Made by a program: the position numbers and the translations under genes. Shown here in pieces: positions 1 to 10,209 of a DNA stretch of 64,000 nucleotides. Location of the stretch: NCBI RefSeq assembly GCF_901709675.1, contig NC_051095.1, positions 11,047,956-11,111,955 of the forward strand, read 5' to 3'. How positions within the stretch are numbered: the first letter of the stretch is position 1; each line of letters opens with the position of its first letter. The stretch is from Syngnathus acus. Lineage: Eukaryota; Chordata; Actinopteri; Syngnathiformes; Syngnathidae. The notes beneath the pieces were generated by a model. It was not told where the DNA came from and did not search any database. It saw nothing but the letters and a program-made list of their open reading frames with translations.

Positions 1-44
1 CGTTCCCCCTCCTCTTCTTCAACCTCTGCACCAGTGTCCATTCT

Positions 45-88
45 CTAGTCCTCTATCTCTATGGTGACAGAAGGGTCTTGATCCTCAA
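45..88 (-). CDS. zdhhc15: zdhhc15 coding exon 11 (terminal, with stop)
   Basis: Thirteen codons ([13 protein letters not shown]) after the split Val codon, then TAG at 47-45. It follows a long C-tract and TTTCAG acceptor. The phase matches exon 10, and the acidic tail resembles the human ..SSLAVETET end in character. Bases 1-44 would be the start of the 3'UTR. Confidence 0.82.
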
Positions 89-3000
89 CTGAAATTGGAG
101 AGGGGGGGGGGGGGGTGAGGGGAGAAAATATAAACGAGTTTCCTTTTGAAGAGTTTAGAAATTTTCCAAATCGTGTAGCCTGTGGCCAGCAGAGGGCGAT
201 ATTGGTTTAAGGACGTTGCCCACAAGCAATCAGCAGACTTGCTCTAGTCAGGTTCCCATTCCAAAACCATTACAATGCTACTGAAGCGTTGGAATAAATG
301 TCACGTGACCGTAGCCTCTAGAGTCATTTTCACATTGTATTCATTTTAATGTTGGACGGGAAGGCGGAATGGTTTGGAAACCTTGATGACACCAGAGAAC
401 GATCATAATGCTCGGCACTCGGCAGGACAGATAACATCGCCGCTGAGTGTACCATGAAGTCATGTTTGGAAACAACAGCTGTCGACATTCATTTTGGATG
501 TCTCAGCCTCCTCTCTGTGGTGACAGAGGTTTAGAGAAAGGTCAAACCGTGTCACGTTGAGGCAAACGCATTGTGATTTGAGGAAGTACAGAAACCATGG
601 CTTTCCAGTTTTGCCACTTCACAATCTTGAATCACTAGCAAATGATCTTTAAAGATACAGGCGACACTTTTCATTTGTTCTACTTCAATTGCCGCATCAA
701 GCTAATAAAGCGTTGAACTTTCACTGCATTCCGCAACGCACAACACAAATTGCATTGGTCAGTTCAGAGGTCACGAACGGGCATTGTTTGCTTGGACGAG
801 ACAAGAGGATGTGCTGATAATGTGGGTGCATCAGCAAAGATGTGTGGTCACGTGATGCATTCCCGACCACCTATTTGTACTATTCATCAGTAGATTACAC
901 GGATTTGTTGTATATACACAACACTGGAACTTTGGACTACTTTTTATTTTCAGCAAATGACACATGATGAATAGATTTTCCAATCGGATAAACTTTAAAA
1001 CCTTGCATTGTACTACAAAAGAAGCAAGCAAGACATCCTCCCTCAAAACTTAATCTGCATGGTTTAAGGTAGAAGTTCAAACTTTCTTTTTAAGGTCACG
1101 TAAAAGCAAATGCGATATTTCATATATTACATCAAGTAGGAATAATTGAGCCTCCAATATTGAAATGACTCACCCCAGTTTCCTTCCTCTGAAGCATCAT
1201 CTGACTCCTCCCACATCTCCTTGTTTGCCAGTAAAGGGTTCTGACACTCACTTCGATTCTTTAAAGGAAAGTAATGTCCGTTCCCTTGACTGAAAAAAGA
1301 CACAAAAAGAGAAGTCACAACAGGAAAAGACACCGAAAGAAAAATTACAATAGGCAGTCACGCGTAGGGTCCAGATCAAATTCACCTTGTAAAAACAGGG
1401 ATGAACCACAGTCTTCTGTCTTTTCCAAATACTTGCTGCAGATTTTTGCGTACGCCAACATTGAAACCGTGTCTGTCCGCCCCATTGACAAAGACCGGAG
1501 CTGAAAAGGCCTCTGGGAAAGGTGAAATGAACATGAAAGTCAAAATATGATAAGCATAGGTATTTACCTTTTGATTTCCTTTTGTGACATACCTAAAGTG
1601 GATCTATTTTTTGCCACCAACCAACAATGATAACTAAAGAGAAACAAGAGACTGACAAAAAACATGAGCGCCACAAACATGAGAAAAAGGACGTGGAACT
1701 TTGCCGGCCCGTTTGGCAAGTCCCCCTGGGAAAGAGAGTAACAGGACGATAAATGCCACGGCGGTGTTCAAACGTACTGCTCAGTACAACTTCGAACACT
1801 TACCACCCAGAATTTGACGAAATACTGACAGACTGTGGCTGCGATGTAGACGCAGTACAGCATTGAATAGGAGAGGAAAAGCAGGAAAAACTTGTAGTTG
1901 GAAAAGCCAACACAGTTGTTCACCCTAAAGCAAAATCACATTGGGACGTCAAGCGGACACTCATGTACAAAATATTTCTTTAAGAGACGAGAGAAGAAAA
2001 GCACACTTACCAAGGGCAGTGGTGGTCCATTTTCAAAACACACCTAAAAATGGAAAATATGATCAACTATTCTTAAGGCTACTCTTCATTTGTATAGAGT
2101 GGAACCTCTTTTTTATCATTGTAAGATGACCATTCCAAAAAAGGAGCACATACTGGGTAGCTGAGTGTGACTTACATTTCACAAACGGAGCAGTGGTGAC
2201 AGCGGTCAGGCTTCAGCACCTGGCAGCGGTCGCAGAACCTGATAGCTAGACACAAGAGGAAGGCCATTTGAGCTGGCTTAACTTCCTGTTCGGCCATCAG
2301 CCCGAATGAAAGAGAGTCCGCAGCTCGCCTGCTTCGCATTTGAGATGCTAATACTGTTTGTTTTAGGGAGCATCTGCTAGCATGCGAAAATACGCTAATC
2401 CACCTGCCTTTGTGGGACAGCATCTCATTAAAACCGAAGTGAAAGTTTACCTCCAGACTGAGCTCGAGTGTAGATGGGCAGCTTTTTGGCAATCTCAACC
2501 AGGATTTCTTTCTGTACGTCCGGCCTTTCTTCCATCTCGTACCGTTGCTTGTCTGAGTAAGACAGTTGAAACTAGAAAGCAAAAAAAGAAATCCCGTTAG
2601 CATCTCAAAATACGTTTCTCATGACAAGATTTTGAGAATACCTTCTTGCATGGGGATGCAGCAGGGGTAAAGATGGACTTCCAGTAAGTCCAGGAAAACA
2701 TTCCAAAGCAGACATGGAATACCAGCAAATAGGCTACTGCAGAGACAAACAATACACCATGTTCATAGATTGTTTTATATATTGCAAAACTCCCATCAAA
2801 AACAGGGCTCACCCTTTTCCAGTGAGTTCGACAGGGTGACTACAGAAACAAAAACAAAAAAAGAATATTTAGCATATTTAAAACATGCGCCCAGTTCATA
2901 CAACAATGCAGTTTATCTTTACACAGAATGGACATTTACGGCTAGCAACATTAGTAGGAATGACGGGCTGACACCACAAAGCATAACAATGGCCACCTTT

Positions 3001-3335
3001 ATGCGATGAAAGCAAAACCGCCTTCACGTTTTTTTTTTATTAAAAACCGAAAACGTTAACTACACAAATGCTCAAATTCAAAACACTTCCGGATAGTTTG
3101 CGAGTTCCTGCTGTCATTTAAATGTGTCAACAGACCTGTGCGGCAAACATGTCATGTTTACGATTTAAGAAGGAGGAAATAAACGGTTAAGAAGAACAAC
3201 CGCTTGGAGATACTCACATAGACATAGCTGAAATACGTAAGCATAATACGACCACAGCACCACGGAGGCAATAATAAGCACGGGTATCCATGAAAAAACC
3301 CTTTGACAGCATCTCAAACCTCTGGAGAGCGCCAT
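45..3335 (-). CDS. zdhhc15: Palmitoyltransferase ZDHHC15 (DHHC family), complete coding region, 11 exons
   Basis: Exons, 5' to 3' on the minus strand: 3218-3335, 2813-2839, 2642-2736, 2451-2571, 2176-2245, 2011-2043, 1804-1924, 1593-1725, 1386-1512, 1174-1289, 45-88. All junctions are GT-AG and keep frame, giving 1005 nt and 334 residues; the human protein is of very similar length (about 337). Family role: transfers palmitate to cysteines of membrane proteins at the Golgi and endosomes. Visible features: four hydrophobic segments (about 14-36, 49-67, 166-187, 206-230); a Cys/His zinc-binding cysteine-rich domain (about 122-160); the catalytic DHHC motif at 150-153 (Cys153 forms the acyl-enzyme); an STLE version of the TTxE motif at 237-240; a PaCCT-like stretch near 255-269 with Asn263; and an NPLL motif at 299-302. 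The N-terminus ([10 protein letters not shown]) and C-terminal tail fit ZDHHC15 better than ZDHHC2 or ZDHHC20. Neighbouring fgf16 and atrx support this. In fish it is likely the 'b' paralogue. Confidence 0.95.
89..1173 (-). other. zdhhc15: zdhhc15 last intron
   Basis: About 1.1 kb of non-coding DNA between exons 10 and 11. The 3' end holds a run of about 14 C on the coding strand (plus-strand G-run near 101-115) just before the acceptor. I see no further gene or recognisable repeat. Confidence 0.75.
1174..1289 (-). CDS. zdhhc15: zdhhc15 coding exon 10
   Basis: Residues 283-320, the cytosolic C-terminal tail with [13 protein letters not shown] (human ESQNPLLANEETW), then an acidic stretch. 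Acceptor TTTTTTCAG, donor GTGAGT. Confidence 0.93.
1386..1512 (-). CDS. zdhhc15: zdhhc15 coding exon 9
   Basis: Residues 241-281. Encodes [10 protein letters not shown] and the PaCCT-like [15 protein letters not shown] region, which in DHHC enzymes packs against the catalytic core. Donor GTGAAT. Confidence 0.93.
1593..1725 (-). CDS. zdhhc15: zdhhc15 coding exon 8
   Basis: Residues 196-239. Encodes the luminal loop [10 protein letters not shown], the fourth membrane segment and the start of the STLE (TTxE-type) motif. Donor GTATGT. Confidence 0.94.
1804..1924 (-). CDS. zdhhc15: zdhhc15 coding exon 7
   Basis: Residues 156-195, beginning [13 protein letters not shown] and running through the third membrane segment to QYFVKFWV. 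Donor GTAAGT. Confidence 0.94.
2011..2043 (-). CDS. zdhhc15: zdhhc15 coding exon 6 (33 nt, catalytic DHHC motif)
   Basis: Encodes [10 protein letters not shown] and two bases of the next Trp codon. The active-site Cys153 is here. Acceptor TTTTTAG, donor GTAAGT. Length is divisible by three and both ends share the same phase, so skipping would be in frame. Confidence 0.93.
2176..2245 (-). CDS. zdhhc15: zdhhc15 coding exon 5 (first half of cysteine-rich domain)
   Basis: Residues 122-143, [18 protein letters not shown].., carrying the zinc-binding cysteines and histidines that precede the DHHC motif. Acceptor TGTCTAG, donor GTAAGT. Confidence 0.94.
2451..2571 (-). CDS. zdhhc15: zdhhc15 coding exon 4
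   Basis: Residues 81-120, starting [20 protein letters not shown] and ending [12 protein letters not shown]. This is the cytosolic loop leading into the cysteine-rich domain. Donor GTAAAC. Confidence 0.93.
2642..2736 (-). CDS. zdhhc15: zdhhc15 coding exon 3
   Basis: Residues 50-80. Encodes the second membrane segment and the family hallmark [11 protein letters not shown], close to human [12 protein letters not shown]. Acceptor TCTGCAG, donor GTATTC, ending in phase 0. Confidence 0.93.
2813..2839 (-). CDS. zdhhc15: zdhhc15 coding exon 2 (27-nt microexon)
   Basis: Flanked by a TTCTGTAG acceptor and a GTGAGC donor. It is the only piece found that bridges the phase-1 end of exon 1 and the phase-1 start of exon 3. 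It supplies the first luminal loop, [10 protein letters not shown], equivalent to the human VTVLSPAEKV segment. Confidence 0.88.
2840..3217 (-). other. zdhhc15: zdhhc15 first intron
   Basis: Intron between the first coding exon and the 27-nt microexon, with donor GTGAGT at 3217-3212 and acceptor GTAG at 2843-2840. Nothing else recognised. Confidence 0.75.
3218..3335 (-). CDS. zdhhc15: zdhhc15 coding exon 1
   Basis: Residues 1-39 plus one base of codon 40. Starts at ATG 3335-3333, which has A at -3 and G at +4, and encodes the cytosolic N-terminus and first membrane segment ending ..[12 protein letters not shown]. Donor is GTGAGT. An out-of-frame ATG lies 7 nt upstream. Confidence 0.93.
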
Positions 3336-3433
3336 ACTCCATCGAAATGCTGCTTCACTCTGCTCTCGATTAGCTTTCCTGCCAGGGATTTTCTACAGCA
3401 GCGTCGATTCAGCACACTCTCGCTCTCGCTTAC

Positions 3434-3434
<1 letters not shown>

Positions 3435-3470
<36 letters not shown>
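3435..3470. repeat. (AAT)n microsatellite
   Basis: About twelve perfect AAT units roughly 100 bp upstream of the zdhhc15 start codon. Confidence 0.95.
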
Positions 3471-3472
<2 letters not shown>

Positions 3473-3800
3473 TGAATAGGAAAATGTTTATTCTACTGTA
3501 TATATGTTTTAGTATTTATAAAAGAGTACATTGGTGGAATGTGTAAAAAAAAAAAAAAGATTTCGGCTCTTAACTTCGCACTTCCTAATTTCGCCAATGG
3601 TTTATCACAACAAAACTGAATTAAATCGAAATCTACGAATTTTTGTCCAGTCTGAGTTACTAATGTATTTGAGTGAAATTGAAAGTACAGTACAGCGTAA
3701 CCCTAAGTTTAGAAATGTTAAAAATCGCCAATAGAGGACGCCAAGAGACTGTTATTAAACTATAGACTTATTTGAACATAAATAAATATACAGCGAAACA

Positions 3801-3930
3801 GTGGGCTCGTGGTTAACATGTCTGCCTCACAATTGGGAGGTTCTCGGTTTGAATCTTTACCCTTGAATGTGTTTTCCATGCCTAATGTGTGCTTCCTTCC
3901 ACATTCTCTAAACATGCCCGTGGCACCAAT
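3801..3930 (+). repeat. tRNA-derived SINE-like repeat, head fragment
   Basis: The 'gtggttaacatgtctgcctcac' region followed by 'ggttctcggtttgaatc' resembles a tRNA-type internal promoter (A-box-like then B-box-like GGTTTGAATC). It continues into a 'cttccttccacattctctaaacatgc' segment. The arrangement matches a repeat head common in percomorph fish genomes. It is diverged and truncated, so it is not a functional tRNA. Confidence 0.6.
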
Positions 3931-3935
3931 TAAAA

Positions 3936-6900
3936 AAAAAGGGGGGGAAGATTAGGGTTGAATCAACTTTAAACACATCAAGGTGTCCAGTAAAATTACA
4001 TTTTCTTGTAGGTGAAGTATGCATTGACTAATTATGGAAAAGTATCAGTATGAGCATATGACAAAAAAATTGCATTTACCTCAATATTCTCAAGAAAAAA
4101 ATATTTCCCACTCCCTTTTTCCTAAAATTGTGGAATGATGGTCTAATGCGGTTGCAGCAATCTCCAATAACAGTCTTTTTATCATGACTTTCTATTTGAC
4201 ACATTTTAATTCCACCTTCTCTCCTGTTGTATAGAAAAGAAAAGAAATAAATAAATTGTAATGAAAGAGGCTTCTGGGATTCAGAAGAATCAAACTCCTG
4301 AGCCTATTATGACATTTTTCTTATTCAACATCATCTGTCACCAGCTCCAGAAGTAACAACGTCCCTCCGCCCCGTTCTGGCCGTCTGCCTTGCTCTCACT
4401 TCAAGCGACCGTGTCGGCTGCCGAGTGGTGACAGCTCCTCTCTGGTTCATCCGCACAGTGGAGGGATCCATCCGTCGACACAGCAAAAAAAAATCCGCTA
4501 CAAAGCCATTGTGTCTAGCAAAACAGTAACGGCCTTTTAATCAAAACATATGCCCCGGAGTTAAAATAAAACATCATAGCAGCAGGTTGAGGCAGACTCC
4601 TTTGCTCAGAGGTGTGTGAGTGCACCGTGATGGAGGTGCATTCCATGCCACCTTGGTGGGAGTCTACATAAACAGACAGTTGAGGGCTAAAGGAGAGCCT
4701 GTTTGGGCAGAGTTCACGCTTGTCTGTATGGAAAGAGCAAAAGCAAAGAAAAGATTTGGTGGTTTATGTCATACCACCATGAGGGCTCATTATGAGCAAG
4801 AGACACAATGGCAGCGGCTCAAGTGTTTGGTTTTGAGCTGTAGCTCACGGTCATGCTTTGAGCAGGAAGTGGCACTTAGCATGTGGGTGCGTCATTTGAC
4901 CCCAGAGACTCACTCTCGTGTCTTGCACTTGTTCTACCGCTGTGGCCAATGGTTGAAACGCTATTGACAATGTTTTTGGGAATGCGGCAGCATGAACATG
5001 AAAAAAAATTATTTACTTGCCAAGTGATGGATCGATGTGGTGACAGACATGCATGTTGTCAAAACAATCTACAATGAAAATTTGCTGCGACTAGTAAACC
5101 AAACCGCTTAGATGATATACTCTGAATGGCTAGTCGACTTTATTAAAGATGTTTACCGGTCGCTAATCACAAATTCTGGGCTTGTGGAGGCGAAACTGCT
5201 TCAGGCAACAAAGTGCGCTCGGTGAGATTAGTCTGTCATCATAATTGATTTAATTAAATTGTCTTCTATTTCTGAATGTGGATCTTAGGAAGTGACAAAC
5301 ACTTAAGTGGGGGAAAAAAAGACAGCCTCAAGCAAGATTTAAAAAGAACATTTGGCCCGCATTTGTGGCGCATCCATGTCGCTATAGTGACGTGTTTTTG
5401 TTTTGAAGGCCTGACTTCGATCATTGCGAACAAAGGCTCGGAGTTGTAGATTACGCCTTACGCAATAACGAAGTAGAAAAGTGGGGAATAATTTCACCTC
5501 ACAGAAGAGGGCCATGATTATTTTATTTTTTTTCACTGTATAGAGCACATTCATACACAAGGGTACTAAATGTGCTTCACACAACCAAAGCACAAACAAT
5601 CAAAACAGGTGAAGAAATTCACAAAGTAAAGAGAACAAAAGTAGCTTATTAAAATTACAAAAATAACTTACTTTGTCAGCATCTACCCATAATTACAACC
5701 AAAAGAAACCCATTTGAAACACATGAAATGGAATGACATCCTCCAGTTATACCACCTGCACCACAACTTAAACCTGTTTTTTCAAGTCTAATCTACGTTC
5801 TCTCACCAAAATGTCAGATGCGCCGGAGGCATGCAATAGAAAATTCCCCCTATCTGCCAGAACACCCAGCGAGGCATAAAACGGTCTGCCAAATTCCCAA
5901 ACACGGTAAAGTAGACTTGCCCCGGCACGACAATGAAGATCCGGCAGTTTTTACACCGAGCACGCGTGTGCCTGTCAACAAAAATAGGGCCCTTGGACTT
6001 TTTATTGTTCACCTGCCTGGGCATTTTACTTTAGTGCTTCCAATAAAAGGAAGAACAGCTACATATAGCAATTCTACAAAACGAAAGTGTAGTGGTTCCA
6101 TGAAAAGGAAGGCCAAACAAACATGAGTGCACTCGAGTTGTTTAGTGCGTTTGTTTCATTGTTTTGCAAGGCCAGCACTTGATTTGATAGGATTTCCATT
6201 CCATTCCCTGCATGCTTGAGCGTCTGGACAAGGAATTTATCATGTCCTGCATTTGTTTGAAGTCAATATGAAGCACATATTGGAAAGTCTGTATTCATAT
6301 TGACATTGGTGCTCATCCAAACCATCAAAGCGCTCCGGGTTGCCCACATTACCTCATTGGGACAAAAGGTGAGCGTGTAAACATCAGACATGAGCGCAGC
6401 AGTAATTAGAGGGTCAAAATGTTGCGAGAAGACATCGCCATGACTTCAAAGATCATGTCATTTGCAATATCACCTAACACAAAACAAAAAAACACACAAG
6501 ACCGCTGACGTTTTTACGATAGCATTGATCAAAATTAGCGGGTGTCATGTTGAACCTAAGATATAATTTATGGCGTTTAACCGAATACACGCAGAGAAGT
6601 GGTCAAGATGGACAGTTGTGAGGTTGGTATGACGTCAACGGACGGGACTTAGTGGAGCAAGAAAAGGCCTAATACTTTTGCACGTATTCACAGCAGAACA
6701 AACAATGACGGGGTGGAAGAGGAATTGCAGACACCTCACCCAGCATGTGTGAAAATAAATCTGCTCAAAGGGTGGAGACATGCGTGTCTTCAACAATCAC
6801 AGTAATTGACATGGCCGTGCCACGTGGAGGACACTAATGACACTGTCTATTAAAGACATTTCGAGTCACGCACTTCCTTTGAACTGATTTTGGTATCCCA

Positions 6901-9088
6901 TATTTTTATTTGAGGGATCTGGAATTCTGCACACTGGTGTTTAATTTGTATGTTTTCCCTATTGTTCAATAATAATGTTTCTAATTCGTGCTGTATGCAG
7001 TGGCATTGAAGAATACTCATACTTGTTCCTAATATAATGACTGGTATATAGCGACTATTAAAAAGGGAGGGGAAAAAATGAGCCATTTAATGGCTTTTGC
7101 GTGTGTAAATCAAAACTTAACAGCTAAAAATGGGTCACATTTGAAACGTGTCGTACCAAATGATTGAAATGATTCAAAGTTCACTATGGTTCTTGTTCTT
7201 GTATCCAAAAAGGGAAAAAAAAGTCCAGATGGAACAAGACGAGTCATTAAGTATTTGATTAAACTTTTTTTTTAATATTTATTTATATATATTTTTTTAT
7301 TTCCAGCACACAACATAACATATCGTTGGTGGTAATTTCAATATTTCCATCCTACTTCTTCATCCTGGGCCAAATACAATATGTCGGTTTAAGATAGCTA
7401 AATTAGAACATTCATTTTGGCAAAATAAAGTTACAGATTTCGGCCAACCTTGTTCTTTGGGTCCCTAGTACCCAATACCAGTCATAGGTAAGGGTGGAAT
7501 GTAGGTAGGTCGACTATAACATTGATCGTTTGCTCCTTCAATAGCAAACATGTCAATCCACGGGTCAGTCTCCTGCTCACTTGTGAACAAGACTCAGAGA
7601 TAACAATTTATCATGAGTTCCAGAGCACCAAATTGCTCCGGGACGACCTACCCTGTCTGCCCTGACCCCAACGTCCAGACGATGTCCCATCAGTGACAAA
7701 AAAAAAAAAAAGGTTGAAAAGGCCTGAACTTTTTAACTTTGTTTTTCTTTCCCTTCTTCAAAGCAAAATTCTGATTAACCATTTTCCAAATTCTGCATGG
7801 AAAGCTTCTGGAGTTGTCCTTGCAGATGACATTCCTGAGCAGATACTTAAGGGATGTTTCCATCGCTCCAATTTAATCCACAGGGCCAACAAGTCAGACT
7901 GTGTGAGTGGTGGAATAAATAGAAAAGAGACAGACTGATGTGGGAAGGAGATGTTAGAGTGAGGGGGATACAAAGATCAGGGACAAGAGTCATGTGAGTA
8001 TTGAGGGGCCCACTAGCAAAAAGTTTCAATTTCATCCAAAGCCCTTACTCAGACCAAACATTGTAAATATTGAAAAAAATATATCATATTGTCCTTCACC
8101 AGTTCAATACTATAAAAGAAAAAGACATCATGGGCCATCGTGGTCCATTTGGCTATACATCCGCCGTGTTCCCAGCGGCATTTTCGTTTCAGACCACAGT
8201 GCACAAAATGAGCTGTGAGACAATGCAATCGATAGGCTAACGTGACCAGCGAGATTATTTAATTGTCAAAACATTTGCCGCGGCAGTCGCGGTGTCTCAA
8301 AACAGAGTGCACGAAATGAAACCTAAACAGTATGTACTGGTGCGTAGCGAAACGTTTCATTCATAGTGGCTAACTCGCTCCCGAGACAGACGGTGGTCCA
8401 CCTTTGTGGTAAGCAGCACCTTGTCACTTTTTAGTCTGACTCAGGGAAGTAAAATAAAAAACTTTTAACCACAGAAGAGATTTTAATTTAATAGCTTTTG
8501 AGAAAAATGACATCATTTCAAAGCCATTTAATTGTTGTCATAGTCTGCAAAGACATATTTGCGTATTTATGTGCGTGGAATGTTTTTCATCAAAAGCGGC
8601 TTTTATCAGTAGTGGAAAAGTGAGCTAGCTCCATTGAAGGTCTTTCCACTGATGTCTTTTCAAAGTTCCATCTTTCCACTGGCAGTGTCATGTGAAGCCT
8701 GGCAGCTGACTTGCTCTCCCCCTGCGCGGGATCCAGTGTTACAGTCGCACTGCTGTCAGGAGCCACTCGCCAGACCGACAGCTGCTTGGAAAAAGATTGT
8801 CGTGGCTTCAAAGAGAACTTGCGAGTCCCCGCGTGACAGTAAAAACCCTCCTCCAATCGGCCATCGCTCAAAATCCGGCGACCCCTCGGCCTACGATAAA
8901 TCTGAGAGCTGGAGTTGCTTCATTAGTGCTGAGGCAAGTGCAAGTGTGTGTTAATGTACGTGAATCATTAACAGGATCCGAAACAAAGGTTTTTCTTGGA
9001 GAGTCATGTAAGATGAACATAATGAACAACTGCTGCTTCTGGCCCTGCGCTCTTTCCATCTGTTAGTGATGAGCTACCTGCTCTCGTG
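3936..9088. other. Intergenic DNA without recognisable gene
   Basis: Mostly unique AT-rich sequence. The open frames present (for example 4620-4967 plus and 5818-6126 plus) have no recognisable motifs, splice context or matching partner exons. A poly-A run lies near 7698-7711. Some stretches such as 8610-8960 are GC-balanced and non-repetitive. Confidence 0.6.
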
Positions 9089-9113
9089 TAAAAAAAATAA
9101 ATAAATAAATAAA
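9089..9113. repeat. (AAAT)n microsatellite
   Basis: Poly-A followed by four to five AAAT units. Confidence 0.9.
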
Positions 9114-9964
9114 TTTGAAAAAGCACACGGCACGAACGTGCACGTGGAGCAATCACCCCCGCACACGAATCCGTTGTTTACACGTGTGTTTCCGTATCCA
9201 TGACAATAAATTCAACCTGTCCGCATGTCATCAGGTGGCTGAGAATGGAGATGTCTTGCCATGATGATGTCACTGCATACGGGCATTAAACGATGGCAAT
9301 TGCGAGAGAGCTCTGTGTTGAGTTAAGGATTATGAGGGGAATTAAAGTGCCAGTGTCACCTCCAAAGAGCTCGTCCATCTTTTAAAGTCACATAAAGAAG
9401 TTGAATCCATACACTTGGGCGGCAGCAAGTGCTTTGTTACACTGTATTTTCCATATTCAAAGGCCAAGAAAATACAGCAAAAGCAGCGGTGCTAAATCAA
9501 AGTCCGTCTGGTGAAGAGAGGTGAAAAGAAGAGAAAGCTGCAGAAATGGAGGAGGGGTACACTTCATTTCCCACGTATGGTCCCACATTCCCTATTCTCA
9601 CGATTCCCTACTCTGAGTTTGGAGGTCAGCTGAAACATTTCGCATCTACTGCCACCTTCCCCAGCACAAACTTTCGATTTGAGGGAGTTGTTTTTGCATT
9701 TTTCTTTCTTTTGGCTCCTAAAGGCAATGAAAGGAAATATCGCAACCTTGTCAGTGTCTTTCTTGTTCACAACATTTTTCAGGTTGATGATGGCCTATTA
9801 GCTCTGTTCGTCATGCAGATTGTAGTTATGCTAATGCTACTACTTCTGGGTTCCAAATTTGCAATCTGGCTAGACACAGTGACTAACTTTCCGCTGTGTC
9901 TAATACGCAAGGTATGTGCTTTCTTATGCCAAATTCCTTAAAACAATAACAAAAGTCAGAACGC

Positions 9965-10035
9965 CGAATTGCCCATAGGTGCGAGTGTGAATTCTTGTCT
10001 GTCTCCAGACGGGAAACAAAATGGATGAAGGGATA
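9965..10035 (+). repeat. Fragment of the percomorph tRNA-headed repeat (middle and tail)
   Basis: 'gaattgcccataggtgcgag' followed closely by an 'aaaatggatgaaggg' tail is typical of the middle and 3' end of the repeat whose head is at 3801. Internal sequence is missing, so it is a deleted copy. Confidence 0.55.
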
Positions 10036-10159
10036 GTTTGATGGCATTCCGTCGCAGGTTTGCATTTCATAAAGGGATTTAGTATCTTCATTGCTAAATT
10101 GCGTTCAACAATAACATTGCTGTCATCCAAGAAGAGATTTTTATCTAATGCCAAGAACA

Positions 10160-10209
10160 ATATTAGCTAACATTCAGTATTAGCTAATATTCAATATTAG
10201 CTAACATTA
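10160..10209. repeat. Short tandem repeat of a TATTAGCTAA-type unit
   Basis: Three imperfect copies of an approximately 17-bp unit built on TATTAGCTAA(C/T)ATTCA. It is AT-rich and non-coding. Confidence 0.7.

Noticed and set aside
3801-3875. Possible tRNA gene
   Set aside because: The A- and B-box-like motifs belong to a diverged tRNA-derived repeat; a cloverleaf with acceptor stem pairing is not apparent.
5803-6126. Overlapping frames on both strands (102 and 73 codons)
   Set aside because: Neither resembles a known protein; mutual overlap indicates chance openness.
9546-9941. 131-codon plus-strand frame with hydrophobic stretches
   Set aside because: Hydrophobicity comes from T-rich DNA; no family motif, and AT-rich background makes such frames common.
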